Origin: Allokutzneria oryzae
GTDB lineage: Bacteria; Actinomycetota; Actinomycetes; Mycobacteriales; Pseudonocardiaceae
Direction of reading: 5' to 3'
NCBI RefSeq assembly: GCF_042429765.1
Contig: NZ_JBHLZU010000015.1
Coordinates: forward strand, 62,001-126,000
DNA: 64,000 bases
The number at the start of each line of letters is the position of its first letter. Position 1 is the stretch's first letter. Positions 16,673 to 25,126 of the stretch are shown piece by piece. The position numbers and the translations under genes are program-made. The notes beneath the pieces were generated by a model. The model worked only from the letters and a program-made list of their open reading frames with translations. It was not told the origin of the DNA and searched no databases.

Positions 16673-18310
16673 ATGAGCGCCACTCTCGTCGCCAAGGACC
16701 TCAGCGCCGGTCACGGCGACCGCGTCCTGTTCTCCGACCTCCAGCTGGTCGTCGCGCCGGGCGACGTGATCGGACTGGTCGGGGTCAACGGCGCTGGCAA
16801 GTCCACCCTGCTCAGGACGCTGGGCGGGGTGATCGCGCCGGAACAGGGCACCATCAGGCTCAGCCCGCCGACCGCGACCGTCGGCCACCTGCCGCAGGAG
16901 CCGGAGCGCCGCGCCGACGAGACCGTCCGCGCGTTCCTGGGCCGCCGCACCGGGGTGACCGGCGCCCAGCGCGAGATGGACGCCGCGGCGGAGGCGCTGG
17001 CGACGGGGGAGCCGGGCGCGGACGACACCTACGCGGTGGCCCTGGAGCGCTGGCTCGCGCTCGGCGGAGCTGACCTCGAAGACCGTGCCGAGGAGGTCGC
17101 GGCCGACCTGGGCCTGACGATCAGCCTGGACCAGCCGATGGCCTCGCTCTCCGGCGGCCAGGCGGCGCGCGCGGGCATGGCCTCGCTGCTGCTCAGCCGC
17201 TACGACATCTTCCTGCTCGACGAGCCGACCAACGACCTCGACCTGGACGGGCTGGAGCGGCTCGAACAGTTCGTCACCGGCCTGCGCGCGGGCACGGTCC
17301 TGGTCAGCCACGACCGCGAGTTCCTGACCAGGACGGTGACCTCGGTCGTCGAGCTCGACCTCGCGCAGCAGCAGGTTCGCGCCTACGGCGGCGGGTACGC
17401 GGCCTACCTGGAGGAGCGCGAGGTCGCGCGCAGGCACGCCCGCCAGGACTACGAGGAGTACGCGGAAACCCGTGCCGCGCTTGAGGCTCGGGGCCGTGCG
17501 CAGCGGGCCTGGATGGAGAAGGGCGTCAAGAACGCGCGCCGCAAGGCCACCGACAACGACAAGCAAGGCCGCAAGTTCCGTTCCGAGGCGACGGAGAAGC
17601 AGGCGTCGAAGGCCCGCCAGACGGAGCGCATGATCGAGCGCCTCGACGTGGTCGATGAGCCCCGCAAGGAGTGGGAGCTCCGGATGGAGATCGCGGCGGC
17701 GCCCCGTTCCGGAGCGGTCGTCGCCTCGGCGCGCGGCGCGGTGGTGCGGCGCGGCGGCTTCACCCTCGGTCCGGTGGACCTCCAGATCGACTGGGCGGAC
17801 CGGGTGGCGATCACGGGCGCGAACGGCGCAGGCAAGTCGACGTTGCTCGCAGCGCTGCTGGGCCGCGTCCCCCTGGACTCCGGTCATGCCTCCCTCGGCC
17901 CGGGAGTCCTCGTCGGAGAGGTGGACCAGGCCAGGGCTTCCTTCGTCGGTGAACAGTCCCTTTTGGACTCCTTCGCCGCGCAGGTCCCGGACTGGATGCC
18001 GGCGGACATCCGAACCCTGCTGGCCAAGTTCGGCCTCCGCGCGGCCCACGTGCTCCGTCCGGCGGCGTCGCTCTCGCCCGGCGAGCGCACTCGCGCGGGG
18101 TTGGCGTTGCTCCAGGCGCGCGGGGTGAACCTGCTGGTGCTCGACGAGCCGACCAACCACCTGGACCTGCCGGCGATCGAGCAGCTGGAGTCGGCGTTGG
18201 CCGCCTACACGGGAACTCTGTTGCTGGTGACGCACGACCGGCGGATGCTGGACGCGGTTCACACCACGCGGCGGATCGAGGTGGCAGGGGGCCGCGTCCT
18301 CGACCGCTGA
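16673..18310 (+). CDS. ABC-F family ATP-binding protein
   Basis: The 545-residue soluble protein has two ABC domains and no membrane part: Walker A GVNGAGKSTLL with LSGGQAARAG and LLDEPTNDLDLDG, then GANGAGKSTLL with LSPGERTRAG and LVLDEPTNHLDL. A charged helical linker (about 235-330) includes ARRKATDNDKQGRKF. ABC-F proteins act on the ribosome, as translation factors or antibiotic-protection proteins; with no biosynthetic cluster nearby the housekeeping role is as likely. TAGCAT ten nt before ATG 16673 suggests a very short leader. Confidence 0.88.
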   Translation: MSATLVAKDLSAGHGDRVLFSDLQLVVAPGDVIGLVGVNGAGKSTLLRTLGGVIAPEQGTIRLSPPTATVGHLPQEPERRADETVRAFLGRRTGVTGAQREMDAAAEALATGEPGADDTYAVALERWLALGGADLEDRAEEVAADLGLTISLDQPMASLSGGQAARAGMASLLLSRYDIFLLDEPTNDLDLDGLERLEQFVTGLRAGTVLVSHDREFLTRTVTSVVELDLAQQQVRAYGGGYAAYLEEREVARRHARQDYEEYAETRAALEARGRAQRAWMEKGVKNARRKATDNDKQGRKFRSEATEKQASKARQTERMIERLDVVDEPRKEWELRMEIAAAPRSGAVVASARGAVVRRGGFTLGPVDLQIDWADRVAITGANGAGKSTLLAALLGRVPLDSGHASLGPGVLVGEVDQARASFVGEQSLLDSFAAQVPDWMPADIRTLLAKFGLRAAHVLRPAASLSPGERTRAGLALLQARGVNLLVLDEPTNHLDLPAIEQLESALAAYTGTLLLVTHDRRMLDAVHTTRRIEVAGGRVLDR

Positions 18311-18325
18311 CCCCGGCCTATTACG

Positions 18326-18387
18326 GCCATTCGCGGGCTTATGGACTCCTTCGGTGCTCCGGAACGGTCCATAAGCCCGCGAATGGC
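18326..18387. terminator. 62-bp hairpin, copy 1 (bidirectional terminator/REP-like)
   Basis: Perfect 21-bp arms (18326-18346 and 18367-18387, beginning GCCATTCGCGGGC and ending GCCCGCGAATGGC) enclose a 20-nt loop that can itself fold. It lies between the convergent ABC-F and tex genes, 15 bp past the ABC-F stop. The same arms and the same spacing recur at 23999-24060. Confidence 0.85.
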
Positions 18388-18410
18388 GCTCGGGGGCTAC
18401 TGCTCGGGGG

Positions 18411-20771
18411 CTACTTGCTGAAGCCGGCGCGGCGGAGGGCGTCGGCGAGGGCGCCGCCGCCGGAGGGGGCGGGGGACGAGCCGCGGGCGTTGCCGCCGCG
18501 CGAGCCGCCGCCTCGGGGAGCGCCGCTGCGGGGAGCGCCGCCGCGCGAGCCGCCGCCACCGCCGCCGCCGCGGGAGGCGGACGGGTCCGGGGTGTCCTGG
18601 AGGCGGAGCGTCAGCGAGATGCGCTTGCGGGGGATGTCGACGTCGAGCACCTTCACGCGGACGATGTCGCCGGACTTCACCACGTCGTGCGGGTCCTTGA
18701 CGAAGGTGTTCGACATCGCCGAGACGTGCACGAGGCCGTCCTGGTGCACGCCGATGTCCACGAACGCGCCGAAGGCCGCCACGTTGGTGACCACGCCCTC
18801 CAGCGTCATGCCCGGCTTGAGGTCGGCCAGCTTCTCCACGCCGTCGGCGAAGGTCGCGGTCTTGAAGGCCGGACGCGGGTCGCGGCCCGGCTTGTCCAGC
18901 TCCTTGATGATGTCGGTGACCGTGGGCAGACCGAAGGTGTCGTCCACGAACTTCCGCGGGTCCAGGGCCTGGAGGACGCGGGTGTTGCCGATCAGGCCCG
19001 CCATCTCGCTGCCGGTGTTCTCCAGGATGCGGCGCACCACCGGGTAGGACTCCGGGTGCACGCTGGAGGAGTCCAGCGGGTCGTCACCGCCGCGGATGCG
19101 GAGGAAGCCCGCGCACTGTTCGAACGCCTTGGGGCCCAGGCGCGCCACGTCCTTGAGCGCCTTGCGGGAGCGGAACGGGCCGTTGGTGTCGCGGTGCTGG
19201 ACGATGTTCTCCGCGAGGCCCTCACCGATGCCCGACACCCTGGTCAGCAGCGGCGCCGAGGCGGTGTTCACGTCGACGCCGACCGCGTTCACGCAGTCCT
19301 CGACCACCGCGTCCAGGGAGCGGGAGAGCTTCACCTCGGACAGGTCGTGCTGGTACTGGCCGACGCCGATGGACTTCGGGTCGATCTTGACCAGCTCGGC
19401 GAGCGGGTCCTGCAACCGGCGGGCGATGGAGACCGCGCCGCGCAGCGACACGTCCATGCCGGGCAGCTCCTGGGAGGCGTAGGCCGACGCCGAGTAGACC
19501 GACGCGCCCGCCTCCGACACCACGACCTTGGTGAGCTTGAGCTCCGGGCGGAGCTTGATCAGGTCCCCTGCCAGCTTGTCCGTCTCGCGGGAGGCGGTGC
19601 CGTTGCCGATCGCGATCAGCTCCACCTTGTGCTGCTCGGCGAGCCTGGCCAGCTTGACCAGCGACTGGTCCCACTGCTGCTGCGGCACGTGCGGGTAGAT
19701 CACGTCCGTCGCGACGACCTTGCCGGTCGCGTCGACGACGGCCACCTTCACACCCGTGCGGAAGCCGGGGTCGAGGCCCATGGTCGCGCGGGAGCCCGCG
19801 GGCGCGGCCAGCAGCAGGTCGCGGAGGTTGGCCGCGAACACGCGCACCGCCTCGTCCTCGGCGGCCTGGCGCAGCCGCAGCCGCAGGTCGATGCGCAGGT
19901 GCACGAGGATGCGGGTGCGCCAGGCCCAGCGCACCGTGTCGGTCAGCCACTTGTCGGCGGGGCGGCCCTGGTCGGAGACGCCGAAGCGGGCGGCGATGCG
20001 CGTCTCGTAGTCGCTGGGGCCGGTGGGGATGGCCGACGCGTCGCCCTCGGGCTCCGGGTCCAGTACGAGGTCGAGCACCTCCTCCTTCTCCCCGCGCAGC
20101 ATCGCCAGCACCCGGTGCGACGGCAGCTTCGTCAGCGGCTCGGCGAAGTCGAAGTAGTCGGCGAACTTCGCGCCGTCGGTCTCCTTGCCCTCGCGGACCT
20201 TCGACGCCAGCCTGCCGCGCGACCACACCTGCTCGCGCAGCTCGCCGATCAGGTCCGCGTCCTCGCCGAAGCGCTCGATCAGGATCGCGCGCGCCCCGTC
20301 CAGCGCGGCCGCCGCGTCCGCGACTCCCTTGTCGGCGTCGACGAAGACCGCGGCCGCCGCCTTGGGGTCGGTCGCCGGGTCGTTCAGCAGGCCGTCCGCC
20401 AGCGGTTCGAGCCCCGCCTCGCGCGCGATCTGCGCCTTGGTGCGCCGCTTCGGCTTGAACGGGAGGTAGATGTCCTCCAACCGCGCCTTGGAGTCCGCGG
20501 CCAGGATCTGCGCGCGCAGCGCGTCGTCGAGCTTGCCCTGGGAGTCGATCGACTCCAGCACCGCCTTGCGCCGCTCCTCCAGCTCGCGGAGGTAGCCGAG
20601 GCGCTCCTCCAGCGTGCGCAGCTGCGCGTCGTCGAGCGCGCCGGTGACCTCCTTGCGGTACCGGGCGATGAACGGCACGGTGGAGCCGCTGTCGAGCAGC
20701 TCGACCGCCGCGGTCACCTGCCGCTCGCGCACCCCGAGCTCCTCGGCGATCTTCTGGTCAATGGACAGCAT
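18411..20771 (-). CDS. tex: Tex family RNA-binding transcription accessory protein
   Basis: The 786-residue protein has the full Tex layout: an N-terminal helical region with TVPFIARYRKE, a YqgF/RNase H-like domain (about 325-450, GLDPGFRTGVKVAVVD), HhH repeats (VNTASAPLLTRVSGIGEGLA) and a C-terminal S1 domain (about 640-710, LEGVVTNVAAFGAFVDIGVH). The tail is Gly/Arg/Ser-rich and probably adds RNA affinity. Tex is the bacterial relative of Spt6 and affects transcription and RNA handling. It starts 9 bp after the rRNA methyltransferase gene. Confidence 0.93.
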   Translation of the reverse strand: MLSIDQKIAEELGVRERQVTAAVELLDSGSTVPFIARYRKEVTGALDDAQLRTLEERLGYLRELEERRKAVLESIDSQGKLDDALRAQILAADSKARLEDIYLPFKPKRRTKAQIAREAGLEPLADGLLNDPATDPKAAAAVFVDADKGVADAAAALDGARAILIERFGEDADLIGELREQVWSRGRLASKVREGKETDGAKFADYFDFAEPLTKLPSHRVLAMLRGEKEEVLDLVLDPEPEGDASAIPTGPSDYETRIAARFGVSDQGRPADKWLTDTVRWAWRTRILVHLRIDLRLRLRQAAEDEAVRVFAANLRDLLLAAPAGSRATMGLDPGFRTGVKVAVVDATGKVVATDVIYPHVPQQQWDQSLVKLARLAEQHKVELIAIGNGTASRETDKLAGDLIKLRPELKLTKVVVSEAGASVYSASAYASQELPGMDVSLRGAVSIARRLQDPLAELVKIDPKSIGVGQYQHDLSEVKLSRSLDAVVEDCVNAVGVDVNTASAPLLTRVSGIGEGLAENIVQHRDTNGPFRSRKALKDVARLGPKAFEQCAGFLRIRGGDDPLDSSSVHPESYPVVRRILENTGSEMAGLIGNTRVLQALDPRKFVDDTFGLPTVTDIIKELDKPGRDPRPAFKTATFADGVEKLADLKPGMTLEGVVTNVAAFGAFVDIGVHQDGLVHVSAMSNTFVKDPHDVVKSGDIVRVKVLDVDIPRKRISLTLRLQDTPDPSASRGGGGGGGSRGGAPRSGAPRGGGSRGGNARGSSPAPSGGGALADALRRAGFSK

Positions 20772-20780
20772 GTCGATCCT

Positions 20781-21599
20781 TCACTTCGGGCGGTAGCGGG
20801 TCAGCGACACCGACACGGTGATCTCAAAGTTCTCGGGGAGCGCGCCCAGCGAGGCCGGGTCGAACGACCACGCGCTCGGCCCCATCCCCACCAGCTGGGC
20901 GAGCTCGTCGTGGTCGAGCGTGAGCGGGTACTCCACGGTTTCCCCGCCCAGCAAGGTGAAATGCGGGTCGAGGCTGTCGCGCAGCCGTTCCTGCTTGCGC
21001 CCGTCGACGGTGAGCAGCCCGAGCTCGCGCACCAGCGAGCCCAGGTGCGCCGGGGTCGGGGTGACCACGAGCAGCTCGCCGTCGGGGTGGGTGACCCGGC
21101 GCAGCTCCTGGCCGTTGCGCGGGGCGAAGACGTTGAGCACCAAGGCCGCCGCGCCGTCCCCGACCGGCAGCTCGCTCCAGGCGTCGGCGACGACCGCGCC
21201 GATCCTCGGGTGGGCCTTGGCCGCGCGGCGGGCGGCGAACTTGGACAGGTCGAGCACGATGCCGTGCCGGTCCGGCAGCACGTCGAGCACGGCCCGGAGG
21301 TAGTGGCCGGTCCCGCCGCCGATGTCGAGCACGCAGCCCTCGGGCAGGGGTGCGCCCGCGGCCTCGGCGAGCGCGTCGGCGACGGGGCCGTAGTGGCCCG
21401 CGCCGAGGAAGGCCTCGCGCGCCGCGACCATTCCGGCGGTGTCCACGCGGTAGGAGTGGTTGCCCGCGAGCAGGCTCACGTAGCCCTGCCTCGCGATGTC
21501 GAAGCTGTGGCCGCCAGCGCAGGAAACGGTGTTCCCGGCCGCCGCGAGTGGGGCCCTGCAATGAGGACACCGCAGGTGTTCCAGGTGTTCGCTGCGCAT
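20781..21599 (-). CDS. RlmA/TlrB-type 23S rRNA guanine-N1 methyltransferase
   Basis: The 272-residue protein begins with a zinc-binding segment (CPHCRAPLAAAGNTVSCAGG, then HSFD) and continues as a SAM methyltransferase with VLDIGGGTGHYL and LNVFAPRNGQEL. This arrangement is that of RlmA enzymes, which methylate G745 or G748 in helix 35 of 23S rRNA; the Gram-positive G748 form is called TlrB and gives tylosin resistance together with A2058 methylation. Which guanine is used cannot be read. It is divergent from ubiX and leads into tex. Confidence 0.85.
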   Translation of the reverse strand: MRSEHLEHLRCPHCRAPLAAAGNTVSCAGGHSFDIARQGYVSLLAGNHSYRVDTAGMVAAREAFLGAGHYGPVADALAEAAGAPLPEGCVLDIGGGTGHYLRAVLDVLPDRHGIVLDLSKFAARRAAKAHPRIGAVVADAWSELPVGDGAAALVLNVFAPRNGQELRRVTHPDGELLVVTPTPAHLGSLVRELGLLTVDGRKQERLRDSLDPHFTLLGGETVEYPLTLDHDELAQLVGMGPSAWSFDPASLGALPENFEITVSVSLTRYRPK

Positions 21600-21727
21600 G
21601 ACGCGGCGAAGTATATGCACCGGCGCCGCCCGGTTGCCCGACCGCACCCGGCCGCGAGTCGGCCGACGGGACTGCTCCGATCGACCCAACAAGGCGCTTC
21701 GGGCTTTTCCGAAACGGCAAGCTCATC

Positions 21728-21747
21728 TATACAATGCACTCGCATTG
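21728..21747 (+). promoter_or_regulatory. ubiX-ubiD promoter with overlapping inverted repeat
   Basis: TATACA (21728-21733) is a good -10 box; the -35 (TTTTCC, 17 bp upstream) is poor. Just downstream, CAATGC-ACTC-GCATTG (21732-21747) is a perfect inverted repeat over the probable start of transcription, as expected for a repressor or activator site. No regulator gene is adjacent. Confidence 0.5.
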
Positions 21748-21765
21748 CAAAAGGGGGAGGCCGTG

Positions 21766-22374
21766 ATGCGCCTGGTAGTGGGCATGACCGGAGCCACCGG
21801 CGCCGAGCTGGGCATCCGGGTGCTGCTCGCGTTGCGCGAGCTCGGGGTGGAGACGCACCTGGTGCTCAGCAAGTGGGCGCGCGCCACCATCGAGCTGGAG
21901 ACGAGCTACTCGGTGCGCGAGGTGCGGGCGCTGGCCACCGCGGTGCACGGGGCCGACGACCAGGCCGCGCCGATCTCCAGCGGCTCGTTCCGCACCGACG
22001 GCATGGTGGTCGTCCCGTGCACCACCAAGACCTTGGCCACCATCCGGCACGGCACCGGGGACGGGCTGATCAGCCGCGCCGCCGACGTGGTGCTCAAGGA
22101 GCGCCGCAGGCTGGTGCTCGTGGTCCGGGAGACCCCGCTGAGCACGATCCACCTGGAGAACATGCTCGGCGTGACCCAGGCGGGGGCGACGGTGTTCCCG
22201 CCGGTGCCCGCTTTCTACAACGCCCCGCACAGCCTCGACGACGTCATCGACCACAGCGTGGCCAGGATCCTCGACCAGTTCGGTCTGGAGGCGCCGAACG
22301 CGGCCCGCTGGACCGGGACCGCCGACGCCAAGGCACAGCGGTTGCTGACCAACGGCTTCGCGCACAAGGAGTGA
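21766..22374 (+). CDS. ubiX: UbiX/Pad1 flavin prenyltransferase
   Basis: The 202-residue flavoprotein has the UbiX signature GMTGATGAELGIR at the N-terminus, SGSFRTDGMVVVPCTTKTLA, LVLVVRETPLSTIHLENML and the C-terminal ILDQFGL. UbiX joins dimethylallyl phosphate to FMN, giving prenylated FMN, the cofactor that UbiD enzymes require. ATG 21766 follows AAGGGGGAGG. The gene lies 5 bp before ubiD, so the operon makes its own cofactor. Confidence 0.92.
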   Translation: MRLVVGMTGATGAELGIRVLLALRELGVETHLVLSKWARATIELETSYSVREVRALATAVHGADDQAAPISSGSFRTDGMVVVPCTTKTLATIRHGTGDGLISRAADVVLKERRRLVLVVRETPLSTIHLENMLGVTQAGATVFPPVPAFYNAPHSLDDVIDHSVARILDQFGLEAPNAARWTGTADAKAQRLLTNGFAHKE

Positions 22375-22379
22375 AGGGC

Positions 22380-23993
22380 ATGTCCGGCACCGAGTTGTCC
22401 CGCAGAGGGCTCTTCCGGCGCGGTGGCCTGGTCGCCGCGGGTTCCGTCGGCGCGAGCCTGGCCGGGATCACCGCGGAGAGCGCCGCCGCCGCGCCGAGGA
22501 GGTGGGATCCCTACGACAAGGACGCCAAGCGGCGGCTGGGCAGCCTGCGCGAGTACCTCGACGCGCTGGCCGCTCTCGGCGACCTCCGGGAGATCAACCG
22601 CGAGGTCGACACCCACCTGGAGATCGGCGCGATCACCAGGCGCACCACCGAGATCAACGGCCCCGCCGTGCTGTTCAACCGGATCAAGGGCCACCCCAGG
22701 GGGTTCCGGGTGCTCGGCGCGCCCGCCGCGCTCAGCTCGCTGCCGCACGCCCGGTACTCCCGCGTGGCCCTGTCGCTCGGCTTCCGGCCGGACACCCACC
22801 CGCTGGCCATGGTGGAGGCGCTGGCCAGGGCGCACGACCTCAAGCCGGTCGAGCCGGTGACCGTCCCCAGTGGACCGTGCCAGCAGAACGTGTTGCTCGG
22901 CAAGGACGCCGACCTCACCAGGATCCCGGTTCCGTTGCTGCACAACGGAGATGGCGGCCCCTACCTGAACACCTGGGGCACCTTCGTGGTCGGCACCCCG
23001 GACGGCAAGTGGGTCAACTGGTCGATCAGCCGCGCCATGCTGGTGGACGGCAAGCGGTTCGCCCCGCTGGTGGTGCCGTTCTTCCAGCACCTGGGCGAGA
23101 TCGCGGCGCAGTGGGCCGAGCAGGGCAAGCAGGCGCCGTTCGCCCTGGTGCAGGGCGCGGAGCCGGGCATCCCGTTCGCCTCGGCGATGTCCTTGCCGGA
23201 CGGGGTGAGCGAGGCGTCCTTCCTCGGCGGCTACTACGGCAAGGCCGTGGAGCTGGTGCGCTGCAAGACCGTGGACCTCCGGGTCCCGGCCACGGCGGAG
23301 ATCGTCATCGAGGGCCACATCGACTTCGAGAAGACCGTCGCCGAGGGACCGATGGGCGAGGCGCCCGGCTACATGAGCGTCCACGTGCGCCAGATGCCGA
23401 CCTGCACGGTCACCGCGATCACCCACAGGGACAACGCGATCCTGCCCGTGGTGACGGCGGGCAAGGCGGTCGACGAGGACCACACCGCGGTCGGCGTCCC
23501 GGCCTCGGCGATCATCCTGAACGCCTTGCGCAAGAACGGGATTCCCGCGACGAACGCCTGGATGGTGCCGGAGAGCGCGCTGCACGTGCTCGCGGTGACC
23601 CTGCCGCGGGACTGGCCGGAGCGGACCGGGATCACGTCGTCCCGCGACCTGACCAAGCGCATCGCGGAGATCATCTGCGACACCCGCGTGGTCATCTGGC
23701 TGTCGCAGGTCATGGTGCTCGACGACGACCTCGACGTGACCGACCACCGCGACCTGATGTGGGGCTTCGCCACCAGGACGCACCCGGTGAAGGACCAGGT
23801 GGTCATCCCGCAGCGGTCCTTCAACGCGCTGATGGTCTGCTACGGCAAGGAGGAGCAGGAGACCTACCTCGCGCCGCTGCTCGCCTTCGACTCGCTGCTG
23901 CCACAAGGACCGGAGCGCCCGCGCAGCACCGCCTTCGACCTCAACTACCCGGCCGACCTGCGCAAGAAGATCTTGGACAACTGGGTCGACTAA
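22380..23993 (+). CDS. ubiD: UbiD-family prFMN-dependent decarboxylase with Tat-type leader
   Basis: The 537-residue protein keeps the UbiD catalytic and cofactor residues: N213 and R218 (NWSISRAM), H237 (FFQHLG), E291 (VELVRCKT) and the E322/E327 pair in EGPMGEAPG. These match the known Asn/Arg/His/Glu set for metal, prFMN and proton transfer. Unusually, the first ~40 residues form a twin-arginine leader: SRRGLF, a hydrophobic stretch, then SAAAAP. This suggests export of the folded holoenzyme. The reaction is reversible decarboxylation of an unsaturated or aromatic acid; the substrate is unknown. Confidence 0.87.
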   Translation: MSGTELSRRGLFRRGGLVAAGSVGASLAGITAESAAAAPRRWDPYDKDAKRRLGSLREYLDALAALGDLREINREVDTHLEIGAITRRTTEINGPAVLFNRIKGHPRGFRVLGAPAALSSLPHARYSRVALSLGFRPDTHPLAMVEALARAHDLKPVEPVTVPSGPCQQNVLLGKDADLTRIPVPLLHNGDGGPYLNTWGTFVVGTPDGKWVNWSISRAMLVDGKRFAPLVVPFFQHLGEIAAQWAEQGKQAPFALVQGAEPGIPFASAMSLPDGVSEASFLGGYYGKAVELVRCKTVDLRVPATAEIVIEGHIDFEKTVAEGPMGEAPGYMSVHVRQMPTCTVTAITHRDNAILPVVTAGKAVDEDHTAVGVPASAIILNALRKNGIPATNAWMVPESALHVLAVTLPRDWPERTGITSSRDLTKRIAEIICDTRVVIWLSQVMVLDDDLDVTDHRDLMWGFATRTHPVKDQVVIPQRSFNALMVCYGKEEQETYLAPLLAFDSLLPQGPERPRSTAFDLNYPADLRKKILDNWVD

Positions 23994-23998
23994 CAACG

Positions 23999-24060
23999 GC
24001 CATTCGCGGGCTTATGGACGTCTTCGACAGCTCTGAGAGGTCCATAAGCCCGCGAATGGC
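23999..24060. terminator. 62-bp hairpin, copy 2 (bidirectional terminator/REP-like)
   Basis: The arms at 23999-24019 and 24040-24060 are identical to those of copy 1 at 18326-18387. The 20-nt loop has the same length but a different sequence. It begins 5 bp after the ubiD stop and lies before the convergent DUF305 gene. Confidence 0.85.
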
Positions 24061-24065
24061 GTGTT

Positions 24066-24650
24066 TTAGCGCTCGGCGAGCATCGCGGTCATCTCGTCGA
24101 TCTCCTTCTGCTGCGAGTCGACGATGTCCTTGGCCAGCTTCTTCGCGTCGGGGTCGGCGCCCTTGTCCAGCTCGGTGCGGGCCATCTCCAGCGCGCCCTT
24201 GTGGTGCTCGACCATCATCCGCAGCCACATCTTGTCGAAGGTGACGCCCTTGGCCGCCTTCAGCTCGGTCATCTGCTGCGGCGTCATCATCCCGGCCATG
24301 TCGTGCCCGGCGTGGCCCTCGTGGCCGGTCGGCGCGGGCGCGCCCCACTGCTTAAGCCAGCCGTTCATCTTGTCGATCTCCGGCTGCTGCGCCTTCCGGA
24401 CCCGCTCACCGAGGCTGACCAGCTTCGGGTTGTCGCTGCGGCCGGGGATCAGGTCGGCCATCTCCACGGCCTGCTGGTGGTGCGGGACCATGCCGGAGGC
24501 GAACGCGATGTCGGCGGCGTTGTTCTTCGCCGCGGCGGGCGCGGACGTGCTGCTGTGTTCACTGTGGCCCGCGGGCGCGGGCTGGCCGCCGCAGGCCGCG
24601 ACGGTGAGGGTGACGAGGGCGGCGACGACCGCGGTCTTGATGAGCTTCAT
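24066..24650 (-). CDS. DUF305 lipoprotein, probable copper-related
   Basis: The 194-residue precursor has a lipobox (LTVAAC) after a short signal, so the mature protein starts at the lipidated Cys. The DUF305 domain shows MVPHHQQAVEMADL and MWLRMMVEHHKGALEMA, with His and Met on ferritin-like helices, plus a His/Met-rich loop (GHEGHAGHDMAGMM). DUF305 proteins are often linked to copper handling. ATG 24650 follows GGAAGAG. It lies 74 bp after a DUF6153 gene, probably in the same unit. A second DUF305 gene is at 52882-53616. Confidence 0.85.
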   Translation of the reverse strand: MKLIKTAVVAALVTLTVAACGGQPAPAGHSEHSSTSAPAAAKNNAADIAFASGMVPHHQQAVEMADLIPGRSDNPKLVSLGERVRKAQQPEIDKMNGWLKQWGAPAPTGHEGHAGHDMAGMMTPQQMTELKAAKGVTFDKMWLRMMVEHHKGALEMARTELDKGADPDAKKLAKDIVDSQQKEIDEMTAMLAER

Positions 24651-24724
24651 GATTTCTCTTCCGGAGAGTCGTGGCGGGTGAACCGGGTCCGGGGCGTGCG
24701 TGAGCACGCACTCCGGCTAACCGA

Positions 24725-25099
24725 TCACAACCGCAGTACGCACAACTCCGAGAGAGTCAGCCGAAGTGGTGGCGCGCGACTGGGCAGGCTCCGCAACCAC
24801 CGCAGGGCGGAGGGACGGGGCAGTCCTTCGTGCTCCCGCCGCACGAGCGCGACCAGGGCCAGCCCCACCAGCCCGGTGATCACGACGATCAGCCCGACGC
24901 ACATGTGCGTCATGGTGTCGCCGTGCGCCGGACCGTCCTCTTGAGACGGTCCGTGATGGCCTTCGTGCTGCTGGGCAACCGAAACCGTGTCCGGTGCGTG
25001 CGGCACCTGGTGCATCGCCAGCACGCCGAGGGACACCCCGACCACGAGCAGGCCGAGCATCGCTCCGCTCAGGAGCGTTCTGGTCGGTGCCCGGCGCAT
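24725..25099 (-). CDS. DUF6153-like small membrane protein
   Basis: The 124-residue protein has an N-terminal membrane helix, a His-rich extracytoplasmic loop (QQHEGHHGPSQEDGPAHGD), a second helix around HMCVGLIVVITGLVGLALV and a basic C-terminus. The His cluster and the DUF305 neighbour point to metal, probably copper, binding outside the membrane; this is inference. ATG 25099 is preceded by TACCCT at 7 nt. Confidence 0.68.
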   Translation of the reverse strand: MRRAPTRTLLSGAMLGLLVVGVSLGVLAMHQVPHAPDTVSVAQQHEGHHGPSQEDGPAHGDTMTHMCVGLIVVITGLVGLALVALVRREHEGLPRPSALRWLRSLPSRAPPLRLTLSELCVLRL

Positions 25100-25106
25100 A
25101 CCCCGC

Positions 25107-25112
25107 AGGGTA
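25107..25112 (-). promoter_or_regulatory. leaderless -10 box TACCCT for the DUF6153-DUF305 unit
   Basis: TACCCT lies 7 nt before ATG 25099; there is no ribosome site. Confidence 0.4.
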
Positions 25113-25126
25113 TACGCAGACCTTGG

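Noticed and set aside
18687..23993. Very long plus-strand open frame (1768 codons) across tex and ubiX-ubiD
   Set aside because: Up to ~22.3 kb it is the antisense shadow of tex and of the rRNA methyltransferase, with Val/Arg/Asp-rich junk composition. Only its final part, from ATG 22380, is a real gene (ubiD).
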